A program made the translations under genes and the position numbers. From contig JALVRC010000044.1 of NCBI GenBank assembly GCA_027025255.1, positions 1 to 17,726 of the forward strand: a stretch of DNA of 17,726 nucleotides. The letters are read 5' to 3'. Every line of letters starts with the position of its first letter. The stretch's first letter is position 1. Below the pieces are notes generated by a model. That model was not told the DNA's origin. It worked only from the letters and a program-made list of their open reading frames with translations, and searched no databases. Below are positions 1 through 7,049 of this stretch, piece by piece. This DNA is from Caldifarciminota bacterium. Its GTDB lineage: Bacteria; Hydrothermota; Tepidihabitantia; B3-TA06; JALVRC01.

Positions 1-1038
1 AAACAAATAAAAGCCGAGGAAAGAAAAAAAATACTTAAAGAACCCATTGATTTGAGAATACCAGTGTTAGAATACCTTAAAGAGTTTAAAGAAATCTTTA
101 GTGAACTAAAAAGCAGTGATGAAACTGTGAAACAGGAGTATTCATACATACAGGAAAGAACAGAAAAAATAATAAATGATTTTGCCATGTTTACAGAAAT
201 GAATAATGAGAATATGGTTTACTGGATTGAGAATGAAGGCAAGATTCCCGTACTGCGTTCTGCTTTAATAGACGTTAAAGAAGTAGTAAATGAAAGGCTT
301 ATTAAACCTGAAATTCCTGTTATCTTAACCTCAGCAACCATAAGCGTAAAGGGAAAATTTGATTTCTTTGCAAACAGTACTGGCTTTAAAAACAATGGAG
401 AAATTTATCCTTCTCCCTTCTGTAAAAAAAACATAAAGTTTTTTATACCTGATATCCCTCCTCCAAATTCAAAACTTTTTAAGACCGCTATTAAGGATAT
501 TATTAATAAACTAATTGAAGCATCTCAAGGGAGAAGTTTAATTCTTACAACAAGTTTTGACATGCTTACGTTTCTTAAGGAAAATATACATTCTATCCAT
601 AACATCTATGTTCAAGGAGACATGGAAAAGAAAACAATTCTCAAAAGATTCAAAAACGAGGAAGAGGCTATCTTAATCGCTACAATGAGTTTCTGGGAAG
701 GTATTGATATCCCTGGGACAAGTCTTATCTCGACAATAATAACAAAATTGCCATTTGAATCTCCTGATGAGCCAAGAGCTTTTAAAAAGATAAATAATCT
801 CAAAGAAAAAGGAAGAGACGGATTCTATGAGTATTCACTTCCCAGAGCAATAATAAAACTAAAACAGGGGGTGGGAAGACTAATCAGGCACAAAACGGAT
901 AAAGGTCTTGTTAGCATACTTGACGTGAGAATTTATAAAAAATACTACGGTAGATACTTTATCAGTGAATTTAAAGATATAGAAATTATGAGGTCTCTTA
1001 AAGAGGCAACTGAATACTTAAGCTCTCTTATACAGTAA
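1..1038 (+). CDS. DinG/XPD-type ATP-dependent DNA helicase, C-terminal part (5' end outside window)
   Basis: The reading frame is open from base 1, so the gene begins upstream; a TTG at base 52 is inside the gene and is not a convincing start. The visible 345 residues hold the second helicase domain of superfamily 2 helicases of the DinG/XPD/Rad3 group. Seen motifs: VILTSATI (about bases 325-350), GRSLILTTSF (bases 529-558), ATMSFWEGIDIPG followed by IITKLPFESPDEP (bases 679-780), and QGVGRLIRH with a following DKGLVSILDVR (bases 868-930), which is motif VI. In this family the domain couples ATP hydrolysis to 5'-3' unwinding of DNA during repair or clearing of R-loops. The N-terminal half, including Walker A and any iron-sulfur cysteines, is not visible, so I cannot tell DinG from YoaA-like relatives. 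It ends in TAA, 59 bases before the next gene. Confidence 0.9.
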   Translation, partial: KQIKAEERKKILKEPIDLRIPVLEYLKEFKEIFSELKSSDETVKQEYSYIQERTEKIINDFAMFTEMNNENMVYWIENEGKIPVLRSALIDVKEVVNERLIKPEIPVILTSATISVKGKFDFFANSTGFKNNGEIYPSPFCKKNIKFFIPDIPPPNSKLFKTAIKDIINKLIEASQGRSLILTTSFDMLTFLKENIHSIHNIYVQGDMEKKTILKRFKNEEEAILIATMSFWEGIDIPGTSLISTIITKLPFESPDEPRAFKKINNLKEKGRDGFYEYSLPRAIIKLKQGVGRLIRHKTDKGLVSILDVRIYKKYYGRYFISEFKDIEIMRSLKEATEYLSSLIQ

Positions 1039-1097
1039 ATTAAATGCTTAACTTCAGTATTTTAGCAGTATTTAGCTAAAACATAAAAGGAGGTTTT

Positions 1098-2555
1098 ATG
1101 AAAAAAATAGTTATTTTTTCTTTTTGTTTCACATTTCTAAATGCAGAACATTACTTTGTTACAAAGAATGGAAATGATAATAATTCAGGCTTATCAAGAG
1201 AGGAAAGCTTTCTTACAATTCAACATGCAGCAGATATTGTTCAAAAAGGAGACACAGTTTCTGTTTACAATGGAGAATATAATGGTTTTTATGTTGAGGA
1301 AGAAGCAGAAGAGCTAAAACCTGTGTACTTTATTGCTGAAGAGGATAATGTTAGAATAACTGCAAGAAATACTATGACACCCGACGGCATAAACATAGAG
1401 AATTCTTCCTATATTTTTGTGGAGGGATTCAAAATCATTGGTATTGAAAGAGCTGGCATAAGGATTGCTCAATCAAACAATATAACCCTAAATGGGAATT
1501 TTTGCTCTCATAATGGACGCTGGGGAATATTCACTGGCTTTGCAGATAATGTTTCTATAGAATATAATGAGTGTGAATTCTCTCAAGAAGAGCACGGAAT
1601 ATATGTTTCAAACAGTGCAGATAATCCCCATATAAGATTTAATCTCTCTCATGATAATTATCAATGCGGTATACACATGAATGGAGATGAAAGTATGGGA
1701 GGTGATGGATTGATAACAAATGCTATTGTTGAAAGCAATATTGTTTATGAGAATGGGATAGGAGGTGGTTCAGGTATAAACTGCGACGGTGTAGCAAATT
1801 CGTATATCTACAACAATTTGATTGTAGACAACCATACATCTGGCATAAGCCTATATAGAATTGATGCTTCCAATGGCTCTTTCAATACAAAAATATACAA
1901 TAATACCATTGTAAATGCGGAAGATGGAAGATGGTGTATAAATATCAATACCTCATCTACCAACGATACTGTGCTTAACAACATACTTATCAATCTAAAC
2001 CCCTCAAGAGGAAGTATATCCATTGATAATTCGTCATTAAATGGCTTTTATTCTGATTATAACTTAGTTGTAGACAGATTCAGTAACGATTGGGGTGAAA
2101 CAACCGTGTCTCTTTCAGAGTGGCAATCATCAGGGTTTGATACTCATTCACAAATTGCTGATGATAGAAAAGACATATTTGTAGACTATACCAATAACAA
2201 CTACCATTTAAAATCTTCTTCTCAGGCTATTGACAAAGGCACTAACTATGTTGATTACATAGTAAAGTACGATATTGAAGACGTAAAACGTGATAAAATA
2301 TATGATATAGGTGCGTATGAATATGTTAAATCAGGGATAGATGAATATAAAAAAAAGATTGCTGTAAACAGAATATATTTAAACAACTTAAAACCTGGTG
2401 ACAGAATAAATATTTACAATGTGAATGGAATAAAAATTTACTCTTCTGTTGCAAGGAAATCTTATGTTGAGCTAAATAGTGGTAGTCTTTGCCCTGGTAT
2501 ATACTTTATTTCCATAAACAGTAACCAGAGGAAACACCTATTGCTTATAAAATAA
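1098..2555 (+). CDS. Secreted right-handed beta-helix protein with C-terminal sorting domain
   Basis: A 485-residue exported protein. Residues 1-16 form a signal peptide ending in FLNA. Next comes a DUF1565/pectate-lyase-like opening (YFVTKNGNDNNSG, then a segment resembling 'Ti..A...v..GDtv.v..GeY'), and then many short asparagine-rich coils of the form 'I.NN.I..N....GI' over about residues 90-320, typical of a parallel beta-helix. The last 60 or so residues (LKPGDRINIYNVNGIKIYSS to a lysine-ending HLLLIK) resemble a T9SS type A-like sorting domain. Such proteins usually bind or cleave polysaccharides at or outside the cell surface. No catalytic residues can be assigned, so the substrate is unknown. 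The ATG is preceded by AAAAGGAGG at a good distance. No clear promoter is seen upstream. It lies next to a GH26-like gene, in keeping with polysaccharide use. Confidence 0.85.
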   Translation: MKKIVIFSFCFTFLNAEHYFVTKNGNDNNSGLSREESFLTIQHAADIVQKGDTVSVYNGEYNGFYVEEEAEELKPVYFIAEEDNVRITARNTMTPDGINIENSSYIFVEGFKIIGIERAGIRIAQSNNITLNGNFCSHNGRWGIFTGFADNVSIEYNECEFSQEEHGIYVSNSADNPHIRFNLSHDNYQCGIHMNGDESMGGDGLITNAIVESNIVYENGIGGGSGINCDGVANSYIYNNLIVDNHTSGISLYRIDASNGSFNTKIYNNTIVNAEDGRWCININTSSTNDTVLNNILINLNPSRGSISIDNSSLNGFYSDYNLVVDRFSNDWGETTVSLSEWQSSGFDTHSQIADDRKDIFVDYTNNNYHLKSSSQAIDKGTNYVDYIVKYDIEDVKRDKIYDIGAYEYVKSGIDEYKKKIAVNRIYLNNLKPGDRINIYNVNGIKIYSSVARKSYVELNSGSLCPGIYFISINSNQRKHLLLIK

Positions 2556-2579
2556 AATTACAAAAAGCGTATTTTTTTC

Positions 2580-2607
2580 TTGACTGATAGAAAATTTTAT
2601 GTAAAAT
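2580..2607 (+). promoter_or_regulatory. Sigma-70-type promoter for the GH26-like gene
   Basis: TTGACT (2580-2585) and TAAAAT (2602-2607) with a 16-bp spacer. The start codon at 2614 lies only 6 bases after the -10 box, exactly where transcription would begin, and no Shine-Dalgarno sequence lies between. The mRNA would therefore be leaderless. Confidence 0.65.
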
Positions 2608-2613
2608 CCAAAG

Positions 2614-3645
2614 ATGAAAAGACTAATATTAGTTATATTTATTATTTTATCTTGCTCAATAAATCAAGAAAATAAGGCGCAGTGGTACGAGGATGCACTA
2701 TATTTAATGATACATAAGTATACTGCATTCAAAGCAATGATTGTCTACAGTGATAAATGGGAAAACGAAGATGGCACAATTTCTGATTTAAGAATAAACT
2801 CAGATGAGGAAGCGTTGGAAAGTTTTAAAAACAGCATATCCTCTGAATATTTCATTGATACTATTATTACCAATGACAGTTCAGTAGTATTCCCTGAAAA
2901 AGGATACTATATAGGGGTTTTCCCTGGGTGGGGAGAGTTTGAAGACTCTGTAGAAAAAGAAAGACTTGATACCTTTAGAGCCCTTACCCTAAAACGTCCT
3001 GTGTTAGTCCCATTCTCAGTATTCTTTGGAGAGGATAATAGAACCGGGCCCCAGTTAGATAAGATACACAAAACCCATGCAGTGCCTATTGTCCGTTTTA
3101 TGCCCTGGCATGCTCCCTATTGGTCTGATGACAAAAACAGCATAGACCTTGAAGATATCATAAATGGAAAATATGACGAATTCCTCACTATATGGTCAGA
3201 TATTATAAAGGACAAAAATTATCCGGTTATAGCAACCTTTGGCGTTGAAATGAATGGCAATTGGTTCCCATGGAGTGGAATTTATCAGGGAGGAAGTAAA
3301 ACAACAATATACGGTGATACTACTAAAGCTGATGGGCCTGAAAAATTCAAGGATGCCTACATTCACATCATTAATCTTTTTAAATCATATAATGTTAACA
3401 ATGTTATGTGGATGTATCAGATAAATAACATCTCCTATCCAGATGAAAAATGGAATAGTATTGACGCATACTATCCTGGAAATGAGTATATTGATATTAT
3501 TGGTGTCAGTGTTTATGGCGCTCAATACAATGATGATGATTGGATTAGCTTTGGTAAGGCTATGGACACCGCATACAATAAACTTTGCACTACATTTAAA
3601 AATAAAATAAAAATCATTGCTGAATGGGGAGTTAAAGAGCCTTAA
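2614..3645 (+). CDS. GH26-type beta-mannanase-like lipoprotein, probably cut short by a nonsense mutation
   Basis: A 343-residue product with a lipoprotein signal peptide (hydrophobic residues 4-12, Cys14 in ILSC). The body resembles glycoside hydrolase family 26, a TIM barrel that hydrolyses beta-mannans or related glucans. Seen: GYYIGVFPGWG, PIVRFMPWHAPYW, FGVEMNGNWFPWSG with the likely acid/base Glu212, NNVMWMYQIN, and IIAEWGV with the likely nucleophile Glu337. The family usually has His before the acid/base Glu; here it is Val211. The stop (TAA, 3643-3645) falls six residues after the nucleophile, too early for the last strand and helix of the barrel, and the same frame continues to look coding up to 3888 (next entry). 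The ATG has no ribosome binding site and sits at the predicted transcription start. Either a pseudogene or a sequence error; the family call itself is fairly secure. Confidence 0.8.
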   Translation: MKRLILVIFIILSCSINQENKAQWYEDALYLMIHKYTAFKAMIVYSDKWENEDGTISDLRINSDEEALESFKNSISSEYFIDTIITNDSSVVFPEKGYYIGVFPGWGEFEDSVEKERLDTFRALTLKRPVLVPFSVFFGEDNRTGPQLDKIHKTHAVPIVRFMPWHAPYWSDDKNSIDLEDIINGKYDEFLTIWSDIIKDKNYPVIATFGVEMNGNWFPWSGIYQGGSKTTIYGDTTKADGPEKFKDAYIHIINLFKSYNVNNVMWMYQINNISYPDEKWNSIDAYYPGNEYIDIIGVSVYGAQYNDDDWISFGKAMDTAYNKLCTTFKNKIKIIAEWGVKEP

Positions 3646-3888
3646 AAAAAAGGTAGTATAGAACAAATCAATAAGCTTTATAAAAATACCTATGACTATA
3701 TAGGTAATGATATTATTACCACTACAAATTACAAAGGATTCTTTAAATTTAAAGTATCCACTTATGAAACATACAGTATGGATTCCATAAACGAGGTTTT
3801 TAGGCATTGATACTTCTTTGAGTATAAAAAAGCAAAATGCCGGTACAATCCAGATTTCATTAACAAAAAAGATACAGCTCCCAGCTAA
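3646..3888 (+). pseudogene. In-frame 3' remnant of the GH26-like gene
   Basis: After the TAA at 3643 the identical reading frame stays open for 54 codons (KKGSIEQINKLYKNTYDYIG at its start, then NYKGFFKFKVSTYETYS), meets a TGA at 3808-3810, and runs on for 25 more codons (YFFEYKKAKCRYNPDFINKK) to a TAA at 3886. The last segment resembles the usual GH26 ending, where an aromatic-rich strand is followed by a 'K.ad WR' segment. One base change at each stop (TAA from GAA, TGA from TGG) would restore an intact protein of 424 residues. The whole unit 2614-3888 is therefore best read as one decaying gene. A frameshift in the neighbouring A8 run does not explain it, because the frame is unchanged on both sides. 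Confidence 0.7.
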
Positions 3889-3928
3889 TTGTCAATAATA
3901 AATATTAAAAATAATAAAAAAAATTTAC

Positions 3929-3956
3929 TTGACAAACTTCAAAATATATGTATACT
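3929..3956 (+). promoter_or_regulatory. Sigma-70-type promoter for the VCBS/GEVED gene
   Basis: TTGACA (3929-3934), 16-bp spacer, TATACT (3951-3956). Transcription would start near 3963, giving a leader of about 24 bases that contains AAAAAGGAGG (3971-3980) six bases before the ATG at 3987. Confidence 0.75.
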
Positions 3957-3986
3957 ACTTGGTGGGGATAAAAAAGGAGGTTGTTA

Positions 3987-6839
3987 ATGTATATTTTAGC
4001 TCTTTTGTTATTCCAGGCTCCTCTGACTGAAAGTCAGAATAATTGGATAGGAGGAGGTGGTGTATTAGGCCCTGTTTCTCATTGGGGTACACAGTTTTAT
4101 CAATCTGATCAGATGCTTTTTACCATTGAAAATCAGATTAGTCCTATAGCTACTTCATGGAACTACGATAATTGGACAAAACATGTAATTGATACTGATA
4201 ACGGAATAACAGGACATACAGGAATATTTCCGGCAGACTTTGATAAAGATGGTGATTATGACCTTGCTGGATGGCTACCTGGAAAAGATGAAATACGTAT
4301 ATACAAGAATGAATTCCTTGAAACAGGAAACAAAACATTTACGAGAGTAAAAACACTTACCGGACCGACAAGCAACAATGGGACTGCAGGTCTTATATAC
4401 TGTGCTGATATTGATGGTGACGGAGACATGGATATTCTTGTTCCTGTCCAGGATATATGGTGGTTTGAAAATACAGGGGGTTTTAATTTCATAGGCCATA
4501 AGATAGAAGATTTAAGGACAGACGGAACTGTATCCTACTCATCTGGTGCTGTTGCAGATGTGGACAATGACGGAGATATGGACTTTGTTATTGGAAGACG
4601 TATTGGAAGCAACCCAAAAATAGAGGTATTCACTCGCAATAACAACGACACAACATATACCAAATGGAGCAGAAGAGGTGCATACTGGCGTGTGAACCTT
4701 AAGGATATAAATGGTGATGGATATATTGATCTTGCTGTTGCGAACGGAAGAGGATATGTATACCTTAATGACTCCACTGGTAAGTTCAATGAGGTCTGGC
4801 ATACATCTCTTGGCGGAGGAGACGGTGTTTCTATAAATGATTTTGACAATGACGGGGATAATGATGTCCTGTTTGGGCACCAGTGGACTGACTACGAACC
4901 TACATATTGGTATGAGAATGTAAACGGCGATGCAAGCGAATTTGAAGCACATGAGATCTGGAGAGATCCGAACAGGACTGGAAGAACATGGGGAGATGCA
5001 GCCTATGCAACAGATATGGATATGGACGGTAGGGTAGACGTTGTATCCGGATTAACAAGCATTGGATACTTCCGGCAGAACGACAGCGGAGAGTTTGATG
5101 TCTATACAGTTGACAACCACAGAAACTCACACTGGATTTATGCAGTCAATCTTGATAGAACCTTTGGTGTCTGTGGCGACTACGATAAGGACGTAGACAT
5201 TCTTATATCTGATTATAATAGCGGTCACCAGTTTGCCTGGTATGAAAACAAGGTTGCTCAGGGATATGTTGCCTCTGCTTCACTTCAATCATCTGTATTT
5301 GAAATCACTGAAAACCTTCAGTGGTACTACATTGGATGGGAGGCCTGCGTTCCTTCAGGTTCAAGCACAAAATTCTATGTACGTAGCAGCAACGATGTTA
5401 ATAATATGGGAGACTATTTAGGAGGATACAGCGCCCAGATAGGTGAATATAGAGATAGTGTTAATATTGGTGACTTGCAGCTTTCTGGAAAGGATTTCCA
5501 GTATAAGATTGAAATGACAACTGATGAACAATCATCCCCTGTAGTTTATGAGGTATTTGCAATAGCAGGTGTAGATGTAGGTCCTACAAAAATAGCAGCT
5601 CCTTCAGGATGTCTTGAAACAAAACCAATTACCCCTGCTGTTGTTATACATAATTTCAGTGTAGTTGAAGTAACAACAATGGTCTACGTTGAAGTTAGCT
5701 CTCTTGACGGAACTGATACCTGGAATGATGCAAGACAGGTAACAATTGCACCATTATCTGATGAATACGTTGAATTCTCAACGTTTGAACCTAAAAAAGG
5801 ACTTGCATATAACTTTAAATACTTCACAAAACATGATAGGGACGTAAACGTTGAAAACGATGCTATTGCTCAGATATTTTATCCGTGTGATGCAAAATTT
5901 GATTTTGGAGATGCTCCAGATCCTCCATACCCATCTCTCCTTGCCAATGATGGAGCAAGACATGGAGTAAATGTTCCTCAGCTTACATGGTTAGGAGACA
6001 TAGCAAAATATTCTTCCTGTGACTGTGTTCCTGACACAGTAGAAGAAGACCCTGAGGTTGATGCATGGGATGAAGCCGGAGGGCACGAAGATTCACCGAA
6101 TCCGATAGTTGAAGGGGATGATGGGATTATTTTCTATTACCCCTACATACCTAATCAGGTATGTAGCCTTGATGTGATGATTTCAACCCCTGGTAAATCA
6201 GCTCTTACTGAAGGAGAAAAAGTCTACTTTGCAGGATGGATTGATTGGAACTTTGATGGAGAATGGACTGATGACGGCGAATGGTTAAAATGGCTTAAGG
6301 TAAAGAAAATAGGACCAGATGAAGGAGAATACGTTGATTTAAATACCTATCTTTTAGAATCTGATCCTACCACATGGAACAGCACATGCCAGATATTCAG
6401 ATTAACCTTTATGTGCAATTCAGAGGTCTCTGACACAGGAACCTGGGGAAGATTTAGACTTTGCTACGGAGAAGAAGCTCAAACAGTCAAAGGCGAGGCT
6501 CCAACCGGAGAGGTAGAAGACTATCATATCTTTATAGGAACATCAGGGATTGAGGAAAACAATGATGTAACAATAGACTATATCAGGCCTAATCCTTTTG
6601 TCTCAACGACAGAAATTCTTTACAGTATAAAGTCCAGTGAAAACATAACAATAAGCGTGTTTGATAATCTTGGAAGACTTGTAAAACTTCTAATAAACAA
6701 TAAAGTCCAAGCAGGTACACACAAAATAGTCTGGGACGGTAAAGATAGTAAAGGAAATAAACTCTCCACAGGAATCTATTATATTGTTATAAGAAAGGGA
6801 ACTCAAACAAAAGCAATTAAAGCTGTAATTGTTAGATAA
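3987..6839 (+). CDS. Large secreted protein with FG-GAP/VCBS repeats, GEVED domain and C-terminal sorting domain
   Basis: The start is the ATG at 3987, six bases after a strong AAAAAGGAGG; a TTG at 3981 in the same frame abuts the ribosome binding site and is unlikely. The 950-residue product begins with a short signal peptide (MYILALLLFQAPLTES). Residues about 85-411 hold seven FG-GAP/VCBS repeats with calcium-binding loops of the type DxDxDGDxD (DFDKDGDYDL, DIDGDGDMDI, DVDNDGDMDF, DINGDGYIDL, DFDNDGDNDV, DMDMDGRVDV, and a shortened DYDKDVDI), probably a beta-propeller. A CARDB-like Ig segment follows (about 529-630), then a GEVED domain starting at FDFGDAPDPPYPS (residue 638) and ending at GEVEDYHIFIG. 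The end, from PNPFVSTTEILYS (about residue 868), is a FlgD/T9SS type A-like sorting domain. Likely a surface adhesion or binding protein; the ligand is unknown. It is transcribed alone, with its own promoter and terminator. Confidence 0.9.
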   Translation: MYILALLLFQAPLTESQNNWIGGGGVLGPVSHWGTQFYQSDQMLFTIENQISPIATSWNYDNWTKHVIDTDNGITGHTGIFPADFDKDGDYDLAGWLPGKDEIRIYKNEFLETGNKTFTRVKTLTGPTSNNGTAGLIYCADIDGDGDMDILVPVQDIWWFENTGGFNFIGHKIEDLRTDGTVSYSSGAVADVDNDGDMDFVIGRRIGSNPKIEVFTRNNNDTTYTKWSRRGAYWRVNLKDINGDGYIDLAVANGRGYVYLNDSTGKFNEVWHTSLGGGDGVSINDFDNDGDNDVLFGHQWTDYEPTYWYENVNGDASEFEAHEIWRDPNRTGRTWGDAAYATDMDMDGRVDVVSGLTSIGYFRQNDSGEFDVYTVDNHRNSHWIYAVNLDRTFGVCGDYDKDVDILISDYNSGHQFAWYENKVAQGYVASASLQSSVFEITENLQWYYIGWEACVPSGSSTKFYVRSSNDVNNMGDYLGGYSAQIGEYRDSVNIGDLQLSGKDFQYKIEMTTDEQSSPVVYEVFAIAGVDVGPTKIAAPSGCLETKPITPAVVIHNFSVVEVTTMVYVEVSSLDGTDTWNDARQVTIAPLSDEYVEFSTFEPKKGLAYNFKYFTKHDRDVNVENDAIAQIFYPCDAKFDFGDAPDPPYPSLLANDGARHGVNVPQLTWLGDIAKYSSCDCVPDTVEEDPEVDAWDEAGGHEDSPNPIVEGDDGIIFYYPYIPNQVCSLDVMISTPGKSALTEGEKVYFAGWIDWNFDGEWTDDGEWLKWLKVKKIGPDEGEYVDLNTYLLESDPTTWNSTCQIFRLTFMCNSEVSDTGTWGRFRLCYGEEAQTVKGEAPTGEVEDYHIFIGTSGIEENNDVTIDYIRPNPFVSTTEILYSIKSSENITISVFDNLGRLVKLLINNKVQAGTHKIVWDGKDSKGNKLSTGIYYIVIRKGTQTKAIKAVIVR

Positions 6840-6852
6840 CAATAACCTCCCT

Positions 6853-6892
6853 AAAGCAGTGCAGGAAATATTTCCTGCACTGCTTTTTTTTT
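6853..6892 (+). terminator. Strong rho-independent terminator
   Basis: A perfect 34-bp palindrome (6853-6886; core AGCAGTGCAGGAAA and its complement) begins 13 bases after the stop codon of the VCBS/GEVED gene and runs directly into nine T residues (6884-6892). It separates the secreted-protein cluster from the operon that follows. Confidence 0.93.
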
Positions 6893-6918
6893 ATAAAAAA
6901 CAAACACATTTCTAAATA

Positions 6919-6946
6919 TTGACAGAAAGCTATAAAAGTATATAAT
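6919..6946 (+). promoter_or_regulatory. Sigma-70-type promoter of the ATPase-PilMNO operon
   Basis: TTGACA (6919-6924), 16-bp spacer, TATAAT (6941-6946): both boxes match consensus. The expected transcription start is 6952-6953, on the GTG start of a 29-codon reading frame. No other promoter of this quality is seen before 12983, so it probably serves every gene to 12969. Confidence 0.8.
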
Positions 6947-6951
6947 TAAAT

Positions 6952-7041
6952 GTGAAAAAATATAGTTATAGATTATATCTGTATATAACACTCTTATTGA
7001 TTGTAACAATTTTCATACTTTATAATAACTGCTGGCGATAG
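6952..7041 (+). CDS. 29-residue single-span membrane peptide, probably leaderless
   Basis: A GTG-initiated reading frame of 29 codons. The product starts MKKYSYRLY (basic, tyrosine-rich), continues with one hydrophobic helix (LYITLLLIVTIFIL, about residues 10-23) and ends YNNCWR. It would sit in the cytoplasmic membrane; Cys27 is too far from the start for an ordinary lipobox. The predicted transcription start coincides with the GTG, so there is no leader or ribosome binding site. Its TAG stop (7039-7041) overlaps the AGGAGG that serves the ATPase gene, so ribosomes finishing this peptide would stop on the next gene's start region: a possible translational coupling. It could also be a leader peptide or chance. 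Evidence is position and composition only. Confidence 0.5.
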   Translation: MKKYSYRLYLYITLLLIVTIFILYNNCWR

Positions 7042-7049
7042 GAGGTATA

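Noticed and set aside
1060..1081. Inverted repeat TTTTAGC-N8-GCTAAAA after the helicase gene, considered as a terminator
   Set aside because: The stem is short and A/T-rich with no T run after it; too weak to call.
3640..3654. A8 run at the GH26 stop codon as the cause of a frameshift
   Set aside because: The reading frame is the same on both sides of the stop and the TAA comes before most of the run, so a one-base slip does not restore the gene; a nonsense change explains it better.
3385..3807. 140-codon minus-strand reading frame across the end of the GH26-like gene
   Set aside because: The plus strand carries recognisable GH26 sequence throughout; the minus frame has no ribosome binding site or recognisable motif.
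4535..4952. Overlapping minus-strand frames of 104 and 137 codons
   Set aside because: They are shadows of the VCBS repeats, whose regular GAT/GAC-rich codons keep the opposite frames open.
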